In this document: in pieces, positions 1-6,158 of the stretch
Numbering within the stretch: the first letter of the stretch is position 1
Layout: every line of letters begins with the position of its first letter
NCBI GenBank assembly: GCA_016763735.1
Contig: JAESTE010000040.1
Location: forward strand, 1 to 11,862
Origin: Nitrospinaceae bacterium
GTDB taxonomy: Bacteria; Nitrospinota; Nitrospinia; Nitrospinales; VA-1
DNA: 11,862 bases
Direction of reading: 5' to 3'
Notes under the pieces: generated by a model
What the model saw: only the letters and a program-made list of their open reading frames with translations
Told to the model about the DNA's origin: nothing
The model's database searches: none
Made by a program: the position numbers and the translations under genes

Positions 1-81
1 ATTTTTTGGGCTTTTCTGTGAGGTGCTCTATTTGTGGCTTAAAAGTTTACGATCCTTAATTGGGATTGGGTGCTTCATTTT

Positions 82-110
82 TTGCGAGGGTCTCATTTGC
101 GGTCTATAAT
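82..110 (+). promoter_or_regulatory. Candidate sigma70-type promoter for the small membrane ORF and DUF2797 gene
   Basis: A consensus -10 box, TATAAT, lies at 105-110. It is preceded at exactly 17 bases by TTGCGA at 82-87, which matches the -35 consensus at four of six positions. Transcription would start near 117, about 20 bases before the first candidate start codon at 140. Assignment is by hexamer match and spacing only. Confidence 0.5.
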
Positions 111-139
111 CGGACATGCTGCAAACAGGAACTAAAAAA

Positions 140-283
140 ATGGGCCGGATTTTTTTCTATCTATTATTATTTCTTTCCAGCTTTCTTATATTTGATTCCC
201 AAACGGTAGTAATCGTCGTTCTCTTTGCTGTTTTCGCTTTAGAATATTTTTTTTCAAGATCAGAAAATAGAAATAATCTTTAA
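140..283 (+). CDS. Possible small two-helix membrane protein (47 aa)
   Basis: A short reading frame of 47 codons starts at ATG 140 and ends with TAA at 281-283. An AGGA at 127-130 gives a usable ribosome binding site nine bases upstream. The product is almost wholly hydrophobic. One stretch covers residues about 4-18 (IFFYLLLFLSSFLIF) and a second covers about 22-38, separated by a DSQ turn, and the tail is charged (SRSENRNN). It could therefore form a helical hairpin in the inner membrane. It lies between a good promoter and the DUF2797 gene, whose start is 25 bases after its stop, so the two are probably cotranscribed. I do not recognise a family. It could be chance coding in AT-rich leader sequence. 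Confidence 0.35.
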   Translation: MGRIFFYLLLFLSSFLIFDSQTVVIVVLFAVFALEYFFSRSENRNNL

Positions 284-308
284 TTATTTTGGAAAAGGAC
301 AGGCTTTA

Positions 309-1127
309 ATGAAATTCTCTGGACAAGTTCGAAAAATGAAGGTGGAACCTGAAGCTCCCATTCAATATTTCCTTGATTTGGATAAAGAATCACATTCTTT
401 AAATTCTTATATAGGTAACAAATTAAAAATAAAGTGGGAGGGAATCATTACTTGTATTGAGTGCGGAAGAAAAACTAAAAAGTCCTATGATCAGGGCCAC
501 TGTTTTGTCTGCTCACGCGATTTACCTGGGAATGAAATGTGCTCGGTTCGTCCAGAACTCTGTGAACATGAAAATGGAAATGAGGCGGCAAAAGAATTTT
601 GGCGGACGTATTGCAATATTGATCATTTTGTTTATCTGTCTTTGACCAGTGGAGTCAAGGTGGGAATCACCCGACATTATAATATTCCTGATCGCTGGAT
701 AGACCAGGGAGCGGTGAAGGGATTAATTATTGCCAAGGTGCCAGAGCGAATTCTTTCTGGAAAAATAGAAGTTGCAGTCTCTAAAAATTTCGCGGACAAA
801 ACGAATTGGCGAAAAATGCTAAAAAGTGAATATGAAGATTTAGATTTGCTTGAATATCGTGAGAAAGCTCACGAGTTATTTCCTGAAGACTTAAAATGTT
901 ATGCACTGGAAAACGAAGCTATCCAAGAACTGATTTACCCAGTGGAATCGGTGCCGGAAAAAATAACCAGCCACAACCTCGACAAGAATCCGGAATTTGA
1001 AGACAGGTTGACAGGAATAAAAGGCCAATACCTTATTTTCGAAACCCGAGTCATCAATATAAGAAAATACTCAGGCTATCACCTTCAATTCGATCTCTTA
1101 GGCGTGGACGGACAGGAAAAAAACTAG
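309..1127 (+). CDS. DUF2797 family protein, cysteine-rich, function unknown
   Basis: A 272-residue protein that I recognise as DUF2797. Six cysteines are arranged as C49xxC52, C65xxC68, C78 and C85, typical of a zinc-ribbon-like metal site. The family signature block follows at about 107-135: HFVYLSLTSGVKVGIT, then RWIDQGA. No catalytic role is established for the family as far as I know. The protein lacks a signal peptide or membrane helices and should be cytosolic. The ATG at 309 is preceded by AAAAGGA at 293-299, a good ribosome binding site at nine bases. The gene ends convergently with the desaturase on the other strand, 64 bases away. Family assignment is firm; biochemical function is not known. 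Confidence 0.85.
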   Translation: MKFSGQVRKMKVEPEAPIQYFLDLDKESHSLNSYIGNKLKIKWEGIITCIECGRKTKKSYDQGHCFVCSRDLPGNEMCSVRPELCEHENGNEAAKEFWRTYCNIDHFVYLSLTSGVKVGITRHYNIPDRWIDQGAVKGLIIAKVPERILSGKIEVAVSKNFADKTNWRKMLKSEYEDLDLLEYREKAHELFPEDLKCYALENEAIQELIYPVESVPEKITSHNLDKNPEFEDRLTGIKGQYLIFETRVINIRKYSGYHLQFDLLGVDGQEKN

Positions 1128-1177
1128 TCCTGTTTGCTGATATATAGTTTGCTAGATACCTTTCCAGCTAACGGCCC

Positions 1178-1191
1178 CCCTCGCCAGAGGG
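1178..1191 (-). other. Stem-loop abutting the desaturase stop codon
   Basis: CCCTC at 1178-1182 pairs with GAGGG at 1187-1191 across a four-base loop, directly next to the minus-strand TAA at 1192-1194. An outer CTAAC (1168-1172) can pair with GTTAG (1191-1195) as an alternative. No T tract follows on the minus strand, so it is not a textbook intrinsic terminator. It may protect or define the 3' end. Confidence 0.35.
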
Positions 1192-2100
1192 TTAGGCGGC
1201 TTGAGTTACAATTTTCCCGATGAAGACAGGTTCTGTGCTTGCACTGTCTTTTTCGTGGGCGGGGTTAGGAATCAACTGCGCGACTTTAATATCTTTAGCC
1301 AGACCGAGTTTTTCAAGGAAGCAGAGAGCCCACCATGTCATATCGATTTCCCAAGGGCGTAATCCGTGACGCGCTGATTTTGGGAATGCATGATGGTTGT
1401 TGTGCCAGCCTTCGCCCCAAGCTAAAAGCCCTACCCACCAGCAGTTGGTAGCAAGGTCGTCTTTGAGCGGAAAGGTGACATAACCAAAAGTATGCGCCGC
1501 GCTGTTAACAAGCCAAGTGGAATGATAAACGACAACCAGACGAACAAAAATTCCCCATATAACCCAAGGAAAACCGCCAATGGCGAGAAGAATGAATCCG
1601 AACGCAACCTGGATATGGATGAAATACTTGTCCAAAAATTGATAATATTTATCGTTGCTGAAATCTTTTGTGTAATCATTTAGGCTTTTTTTGTCATCGA
1701 ATTTGGAATGAGTGAATAGCATCCAGGTAATATGTGACCACCAGAAACCCTTTTCAGCACTATGCGGATCGTCTACCGTGTCTGAGCCAGCATGATGCAT
1801 ACGATGCTGACCGACCCATTTGATTGGGCCATTCTGACAAGCGAGTGTGCCAAAGAATACTATTGTATAAGCAACCCATTTTGGAGCCGTAAAACCGCGA
1901 TGCGTTAGAAAACGATGATAACCTAAACAGATTCCTAATGATGCTGTGACCCAGTAAAGAATAAGCATTACCGCAACAGCACTCCACGAAAATGCGAAAG
2001 GGAAAAATGCAAACAAAGCCATACCGTGAACCAACGTAAAGTGACCGACTGCAATGGGGTTGAACTTCATTGAATAATTAGGAGCTGTTTGAGTTGTCAT
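1192..2100 (-). CDS. Membrane fatty acid desaturase (acyl-CoA/delta-9 type)
   Basis: A 302-residue integral membrane di-iron desaturase that introduces a cis double bond into saturated acyl chains, so tuning membrane fluidity. All three histidine boxes are present: HRFLTH at 62-67, HRMHH at 99-103 and HNNHH at 233-237. The extra ligand histidine in NSAAH (H203) is also there. Hydrophobic stretches at about 17-56, 75-90 and 163-195 give the usual membrane hairpins. Length is normal for the bacterial stearoyl-CoA desaturase-like group. The chosen ATG has AGAGG about eight bases upstream, lying inside a dyad. It is a single-gene unit between convergent and divergent neighbours. Exact regiospecificity and whether the substrate is acyl-CoA or phospholipid cannot be read from sequence. 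Confidence 0.93.
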   Translation of the reverse strand: MTTQTAPNYSMKFNPIAVGHFTLVHGMALFAFFPFAFSWSAVAVMLILYWVTASLGICLGYHRFLTHRGFTAPKWVAYTIVFFGTLACQNGPIKWVGQHRMHHAGSDTVDDPHSAEKGFWWSHITWMLFTHSKFDDKKSLNDYTKDFSNDKYYQFLDKYFIHIQVAFGFILLAIGGFPWVIWGIFVRLVVVYHSTWLVNSAAHTFGYVTFPLKDDLATNCWWVGLLAWGEGWHNNHHAFPKSARHGLRPWEIDMTWWALCFLEKLGLAKDIKVAQLIPNPAHEKDSASTEPVFIGKIVTQAA

Positions 2101-2101
2101 T

Positions 2102-2116
2102 TATAGAACCTCTATA
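2102..2116 (-). promoter_or_regulatory. Perfect dyad covering the desaturase ribosome binding site
   Basis: TATAGA (2102-2107) and TCTATA (2111-2116) form a perfect 6-bp inverted repeat with a three-base centre. In the desaturase mRNA it folds as UAUAGA-GGU-UCUAUA, placing the AGAGG ribosome binding site in stem and loop, two bases before AUG. It could be a weak translation-controlling hairpin or a regulator binding site. Confidence 0.4.
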
Positions 2117-2126
2117 TTTACAATAA

Positions 2127-2157
2127 ATTTTACTCCCCTATGTTATCCTTATTTCAA
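2127..2157 (-). promoter_or_regulatory. Weak candidate promoter for the desaturase
   Basis: On the minus strand TTGAAA (2157-2152) is followed after 19 bases by TAAAAT (2132-2127), a five-of-six -10 match. The spacer is longer than ideal and the surrounding sequence is AT-rich, so this is only the best of several poor candidates. Confidence 0.2.
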
Positions 2158-2301
2158 GAAATCCCTTGTAAAACTTTTGTAATATTGTCTGGGGGCAGGA
2201 GGCTGGGTGCGGATGGCGACCTGCGCTTCTCCTTTCTTCAAAGGCCTTGGTGAAGTTGGGTATTATGGGAACTTATTTGTATAAATATTGGGAGTGGTCG
2301 G

Positions 2302-3259
2302 GTGAATAAGTTGCGCGCATTGTTTCATCCCATCATGGTTTTTATTGGGGTGCAAGTTGCTTGGATCGTTCTCATGGCGATCTGGATAAACTGGTATCTG
2401 GAAAACAATCTTTCCATAAAAGAATTGGCTCAAAAAATTCGCCCTGATTTGTTCACGGCTGAAGTGGAATGGTTGATTCTGTTTGAAGGTTGTTTTCTAA
2501 TGCTCCTCATTCTTGCCGGAGTGTATGTGATTTTTGTTTACTGGAATAAGCAAAATCGCTTGAATCAGATGCAAAGTAATTTTGTGGCCAGCGTTTCGCA
2601 TGAATTAAAATCTCCCCTTGCATCTATCCAGCTTTATTTGGAAACTTTAAAGTATCAGGATGTTTCTAAAGAAGAGAGCAAAGATTTTATCGAGATCATG
2701 TTGTCCGACACATCCCGTCTTTCGGGGTTAATAGAAAATATTCTTCAGTCCAGCAAAGCCGATCCGAAAAGCATGCAACTGCAATTGCAAAAGGTGGATA
2801 TTGGCAAATTTTTGTCAGAGGTCGTGCAAGATCATAAGCGTCAGTTTGAAGAAAAAAAAATGCAAGGTAGATTTACAGTTGGAAGCCTCGCCGCTTTTAA
2901 TGCTGGATAGGAAGGCGTTGCAAATGGTATTTAATAATCTCATCGGTAATGCGTTACGCTACTCCCCCGTTGGTTCAGCCCTTAAGATACATCTTCATAG
3001 AACCGGTAGGTTTTGGGATGTTGATTTTGCCGACAAGGGAATCGGGTTCGATAAAAAGGATATGAAAAAAGTCTTTAAGAAGTTTTATAGAGTGCAAAAC
3101 GAAGATACACAAAATATCGAAGGTGCGGGGTTGGGGTTATTCATCGCTCGTGAAATTGTGAAGAACCACAAGGGCAAGCTTAGAGTTGCAAGTCTGGGTC
3201 GAGGTAAAGGCTCTGTGTTTACTGTCTCTCTTCCTATAAGCCGTGGGCTGACTGTGTGA
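2302..3259 (+). CDS. Sensor histidine kinase, reading frame broken at an A9 tract
   Basis: Two overlapping frames together encode one ordinary membrane histidine kinase. The first frame starts at GTG 2302 (GGGAG at 2290-2294 as ribosome binding site). It carries TM1 at about 9-32, a periplasmic loop of only about 23 residues, TM2 at about 56-81, and the phospho-acceptor box SHELKSPLASIQ with H100. It then stops at 2910, as a 202-aa product without an ATPase domain. The next frame over supplies the N box (NNLIGNALRYSP), the G1 box (ADKGIG) and the G2 box (GAGLGLFIARE), ending in TGA at 3257-3259. The switch point is nine A at 2852-2860; with eight A the protein reads through as 318 residues. 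It is a sequencing error, a real mutation, or a slippage switch. The partner regulator follows 26 bases downstream. The signal sensed is unknown. Confidence 0.85.
2852..2860 (+). repeat. A9 homopolymer at the kinase frameshift
   Basis: Nine consecutive A between GAAG and TGC, at codons 184-187 of the kinase. Removing one A restores a continuous frame joining the histidine phospho-acceptor domain to the ATP-binding domain. Such runs slip during replication or transcription and are also prone to sequencing indels. Confidence 0.8.
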
Positions 3260-3285
3260 CAGGTTTTTGTTGAAAATAAATTATT

Positions 3286-3984
3286 ATGAGTGATGCAAAA
3301 AAAATTCTAGTCGTAGAAGACGAGGCGCATCTTGCGAAAGGGCTGCAGTTTAATCTGGAACGCGAAGGTTATATCGTATCCTTGGTCGATAACGGCGAAT
3401 CCGCTATTGAATTGTTGAGTGAAGAAGCCTTCGATTTAATGATCCTCGATATTATGTTGCCCAAACTCAATGGCATCGAAGTGGCTCGGCGAGTGCGTAA
3501 TACCGATTTGCGATTTCCCATTTTAATGTTGTCTGCGAAATCATCGGATGAAGACAGGGAGCTTGGCTTGGAAGCTGGAGCCGATGATTATTTAACCAAA
3601 CCGTTTCATTTGCCAGAACTGCTGCTCAGGGTAAAGGGCATCTTGCGTCGATGGGAGTGGTACAAAGAGCCGGTTCACGATCAGGAAATATTTCACTTTG
3701 GAGATATGTGGATCAACTTTGTCAACGGCAGAGCGAAAGGTTGTACTGGGGAGTTTTATCTGACCGCAAAAGAAGCCTTGATGATGCGTCTTCTAGTTTC
3801 GCAAAAAGGTAATATCGTAAGCCGTGAAGAGCTTCTGGAAAAAGTGTGGGGCTACGATCCACAAACAGAAACTCGCACCATCGACAATTTTATCGTTCGA
3901 CTCAGAAAATATTTTGAAAAAAAACCGCAATCGCCTCGCTACATAATCACCCACCGTGAAAAAGGCTACGAGTTTACTCCCTAA
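3286..3984 (+). CDS. OmpR-family response regulator
   Basis: A 232-residue two-domain response regulator. The receiver domain (about 6-118) has the acidic pair E11-D12, phospho-acceptor D55 in LMILDIMLPKLNG, the conserved S83 and K105 in LTKPF. The C-terminal half (about 140-231) is an OmpR/PhoB-type winged helix. It shows the VSREELLEKVWGY segment and the recognition-helix pattern RTIDNFIVRLRKYFE, ending in the usual RGxGY-like turn as REKGYEF. It should bind DNA when phosphorylated by the kinase encoded 26 bases upstream, with which it is almost surely cotranscribed. No clear ribosome binding site precedes the ATG, so translation may depend on coupling to the upstream frame, which matters because that frame is disrupted. 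Targets are unknown. Confidence 0.95.
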   Translation: MSDAKKILVVEDEAHLAKGLQFNLEREGYIVSLVDNGESAIELLSEEAFDLMILDIMLPKLNGIEVARRVRNTDLRFPILMLSAKSSDEDRELGLEAGADDYLTKPFHLPELLLRVKGILRRWEWYKEPVHDQEIFHFGDMWINFVNGRAKGCTGEFYLTAKEALMMRLLVSQKGNIVSREELLEKVWGYDPQTETRTIDNFIVRLRKYFEKKPQSPRYIITHREKGYEFTP

Positions 3985-4114
3985 CGGGAGAGATAACTCT
4001 GCATTACCTTTAGAAGCAGTCAAAGTTTGTTGAGCGCATTACCGAGCCCGCTACCCTGTTTCTCGTCATTTCGGTTATGTAATTCGTTGATATGAATTGT
4101 TACGCCCTTTTAAT

Positions 4115-4156
4115 CCCCTCCCTTCATAGGGAGGGGTTGGGGAGGGTTGGATTTTT
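4115..4156. terminator. GC-rich hairpin between convergent regulator and bioD genes
   Basis: CCCCTCCC (4115-4122) pairs perfectly with GGGAGGGG (4129-4136) over a six-base loop. A second GGGGAGGG copy follows at 4139-4146 and TTTTT at 4152-4156. It sits between convergent genes, so it may end transcripts from either side. The T tract is 15 bases from the stem, so termination is plausible rather than classical. The CCTCCC/GGGAGGGGTTGGGGAGGG style also resembles dispersed palindromic repeats. Confidence 0.4.
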
Positions 4157-4213
4157 AACTCCATTTTCTTTGTGATTCATTTTTAAAAATACAGGTTAGT
4201 AAATAGTCAGCCG

Positions 4214-4912
4214 CTATATGGAAAAATTACCCTGAAACGCCTGTTCGATGTGCGCCAGATTTTGTTGCAGGTTTTCCACCGAGACATCTTCTATGTATGG
4301 GCAGGTGCCGAGGATAGGGGTATCGGAAAGTTCCTTAATCAGTTTCCCTTGCTGTTTTTCAACTTCGTCGAGGTCTCCACCCTCCTGCCTGTTCAAAATA
4401 ATTCCCTTTATTTTTAATCCGTGTTGGCGAGTCGCGTTGATAGTGAGCAGAGTATGGTTCAAAGTCCCCACTTGAATGCGGCTGACGATGATGAGGGGCA
4501 GTCCTATTTCGAGGGCAAGGTCAGCCACGTTGTAGCGGGCGGTTATCGGAACTAGAAGTCCCCCTATGCCCTCCACCAGCATCATGTTGTGTCGCGATTG
4601 TAAAATTTTAAATTCCTCCAAAATGGTGGCAGGTTGTATCGGCGTACCCGCGATCTGGGAGGCTTGATAAGGCGATGCCGGTGTTTTTAGTCGATAAGGG
4701 CAGACCTCTTCTTCGGCATCGGTGCTGCCTGAGACTTCCATCAGGAATTTTGCATCAGAGTTGGCGGCGGAACTGCATTTCGGGTCGACTCCTGTTTCGA
4801 TGGGTTTCATAACACCGACACCTTGGCTTTTTTTAAATAAGGTTGCCAGGCACGCGGTCACTACTGTTTTACCCACACCCGTATCAGTGCCTGTTATGAA
4901 GAATCCGTTCAT
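4214..4912 (-). CDS. bioD: ATP-dependent dethiobiotin synthetase
   Basis: A 232-residue BioD, which closes the ureido ring of dethiobiotin from 7,8-diaminopelargonate, CO2 and ATP, the penultimate step of biotin synthesis in the cytosol. The P-loop GTDTGVGKT is at residues 8-16. KPIETG (36-41) matches the substrate lysine region, and VEGIGGLLVPI (113-123) matches the VEGxGG motif. Length is normal for the family. The ATG has no recognisable Shine-Dalgarno; only an A-rich stretch precedes it. No other biotin genes lie in this window, so it appears to be separated from bioA, bioB and bioF here. It is divergent from the CxCC protein gene, with about 100 bases of AT-rich shared upstream sequence. 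Confidence 0.95.
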   Translation of the reverse strand: MNGFFITGTDTGVGKTVVTACLATLFKKSQGVGVMKPIETGVDPKCSSAANSDAKFLMEVSGSTDAEEEVCPYRLKTPASPYQASQIAGTPIQPATILEEFKILQSRHNMMLVEGIGGLLVPITARYNVADLALEIGLPLIIVSRIQVGTLNHTLLTINATRQHGLKIKGIILNRQEGGDLDEVEKQQGKLIKELSDTPILGTCPYIEDVSVENLQQNLAHIEQAFQGNFSI

Positions 4913-4949
4913 ATTTTTTTGTCTGAGGTTTTTATGTGAAATATAAATC

Positions 4950-4958
4950 TGATATAAT
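4950..4958 (+). promoter_or_regulatory. Extended -10 promoter for the CxCC protein gene
   Basis: TGATATAAT at 4950-4958 is a consensus extended -10 element (TGn plus TATAAT). No good -35 hexamer is found 16-18 bases upstream, which extended -10 promoters tolerate. Transcription would start near 4965, giving a leader of about 50 bases that contains AAGGAGG at 4976-4982. Confidence 0.5.
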
Positions 4959-5013
4959 TATTAACTGCTTCCGCTAAGGAGGCAAGTTATTAATCCATCA
5001 GGTCGAGAAGGTT

Positions 5014-5307
5014 ATGGGATCGAAGAAAATAGAAGTGGTTTGCCCCTGCTGCGAAACCAAGTTGCAGGTTGATAAAAAGACCGGTGAAGTAATCTGGGAA
5101 GAAAAGAAAGAAAAACCAATGCCTTCACTGTCGGATATGGTGAATGACCTAGGAAGCCAGCAAAAGGAAAGAGAAAGTCTTTTCAAAAAAAACACTCAAA
5201 CTCAGAAAGAACGCAGCCGACTTCTCGATGAGAAGTTAAAAGAATCACTAAATCATGTCGATCGCTCCTCCACCGACAAACCCCTCCGCGATTTCGATTT
5301 CGACTAA
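5014..5307 (+). CDS. Small CxCC-motif protein, charged helical, function unknown
   Basis: A 97-residue soluble protein that I do not recognise beyond its type. It begins with a metal-knuckle-like motif VVCPCCETKLQVD (C10, C12, C13) followed by TGEVIWEE. After that there are no further cysteines, so a complete four-ligand zinc site would need a second copy or a partner. Residues about 28-90 are rich in K, E, Q, S and R, predicted helical and perhaps coiled coil. The tail is DFDFD. The chosen ATG has only a poor ribosome binding site; the strong AAGGAGG at 4976-4982 is about 31 bases too far upstream, and the frame is open without ATG or GTG back to TAA 4975. A stem-loop directly follows the stop. 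Confidence 0.7.
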   Translation: MGSKKIEVVCPCCETKLQVDKKTGEVIWEEKKEKPMPSLSDMVNDLGSQQKERESLFKKNTQTQKERSRLLDEKLKESLNHVDRSSTDKPLRDFDFD

Positions 5308-5323
5308 CCGGGCCACGCCCGGT
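5307..5323 (+). other. Stem-loop directly after the CxCC gene stop
   Basis: ACCGGGC (5307-5313) pairs perfectly with GCCCGGT (5317-5323) over a three-base loop, overlapping the last base of the TAA stop. No T tract follows, so it is not a standard intrinsic terminator. The remaining sequence to 5548 holds no gene I can support. Confidence 0.45.
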
Positions 5324-5548
5324 GGGAATAGGACGATACCCATCAAGTAGGCAGATAGTGTTATCCCTTAAATGCCCTACCGCATTTCTCATCTCTACTG
5401 TTTATACGCATCGTTAACTCCTAAATTATTACAAATACATAATAATTCTTATCAACGAATTACATAACCTTTACAGCGATGACGTGTGAAAATGACTTGT
5501 TGAGTCGAGATTGAGTTTGCTGCTTATAAGAGCTATTGCGAGTTAGAT

Positions 5549-5561
5549 CCCTCGTAGAGGG
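5549..5561 (-). other. Stem-loop directly after the first ferritin-like gene
   Basis: CCCTC (5549-5553) and GAGGG (5557-5561) pair over three bases, immediately after the minus-strand TAG at 5564-5562. There is no T tract. The arrangement is nearly the same as at the desaturase stop, with the same CCCTC/GAGGG arms. Confidence 0.4.
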
Positions 5562-6047
5562 CTAGTGGGAGAGGCTGTCGAGGACGCGGGATTTTAGTGT
5601 TTCTACTACGTTGCAATGTTCCCGTTCTGCTTTTTCGAGCAGGGCGAGGTGAGTTTTAATCTCAAAGTTGGTGCAGGCATCGGTAAGCATTCGATAAAAC
5701 TCTGCCGCGACTTTTTCTGCTTCGATAGCGAAATTGAAGGCTTTCTCGAGTCCTTCGAAACGCGGCAATTGTGTGAGCATTTCTTCTAGAGGCGGAAAGA
5801 TGTCGGTTTGAAATTTTTCTTTGACCAGTTGTTTTAAATTTTCGTCATTTTCCCAGCCAAGATCGTCTTCAGTCTCTAATATTTTTTTAAAATGAATCTC
5901 GTGTGCAGCCTCCTCTTTAACCATGAGGTTTAGAAACTCCCGAACTTTAGCATCGCTCACGTGTTCGATGAGTTCAGCATAGAAATGTTTTCCTTCACGT
6001 TCTATCTTTACGGCCAATTCAAGAATTTCTGAGTTTGTGGCTATCAC
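5562..6047 (-). CDS. Ferritin-like diiron protein (rubrerythrin-related), copy 1
   Basis: A 161-residue four-helix protein of the ferritin-like/rubrerythrin superfamily (COG1633-like), without a C-terminal rubredoxin domain. Diiron ligands fit the classic pattern: E16 in EREGKHFY, E46xxH49 in EEAAH, E111 in AEKVAAEFY, and E141xxH144 in EREH. Between helices 2 and 3 there is an insert with LGWEN (63-67) and FQTDIFP (79-85), shared with the neighbouring paralogue, as is C125. The role could be iron or peroxide handling, or another oxidation; the sequence does not decide. The start is GTG at 6047, chosen because the helix 1 spacing then matches the paralogue exactly. It has no strong Shine-Dalgarno. 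A dyad lies just upstream in its promoter region. Confidence 0.88.
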   Translation of the reverse strand: MIATNSEILELAVKIEREGKHFYAELIEHVSDAKVREFLNLMVKEEAAHEIHFKKILETEDDLGWENDENLKQLVKEKFQTDIFPPLEEMLTQLPRFEGLEKAFNFAIEAEKVAAEFYRMLTDACTNFEIKTHLALLEKAEREHCNVVETLKSRVLDSLSH

Positions 6048-6069
6048 GATTTCAATTCCGGTATGTGGG

Positions 6070-6099
6070 TTTCTATCTATAGGGATTATAGGATAGAAA
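6070..6099 (-). promoter_or_regulatory. Inverted repeat over the promoter of ferritin-like copy 1
   Basis: TTTCTATCTATA (6070-6081) pairs with TATAGGATAGAAA (6087-6099), a 12-bp stem with a single bulged G and a five-base centre. On the minus strand it contains a consensus TATAAT (6090-6085). The upstream hexamer TTGACA (6124-6119) has TATTTC at 17 bases (6101-6096), so either box may be the -10. Either way the dyad overlaps the promoter, as an operator would. Confidence 0.45.
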
Positions 6100-6158
6100 T
6101 ATCAATTTTGAAAGTAATTGTCAAAATGAAAATGGAAGGTGGGAGGTGAAGAGGAGGA

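Noticed and set aside
1760..1987. 75-aa minus-strand frame within the desaturase
   Set aside because: Out-of-frame shadow of a desaturase with all three histidine boxes.
2268..2274. GGAACTT, an ECF-like -35 box before the histidine kinase
   Set aside because: No matching -10 block at the proper distance, and the TATCT block seen at the other two sites is missing.
2801..3259. Separate 152-aa ATPase-domain gene starting at ATG 2801
   Set aside because: The ATG lies in an alternative frame inside the kinase coding region; the first residues are not kinase-like, and the true continuation begins at the A9 tract.
4179..4190. ATTTTTAAAAAT palindrome downstream of bioD
   Set aside because: Simple AT-rich self-complementary tract; no evidence that it acts as an operator or terminator on its own.
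5324..5330. Third GGGAATA downstream of the CxCC gene
   Set aside because: No TATCT 15 bases further on and no plus-strand gene follows, so it is a chance match.
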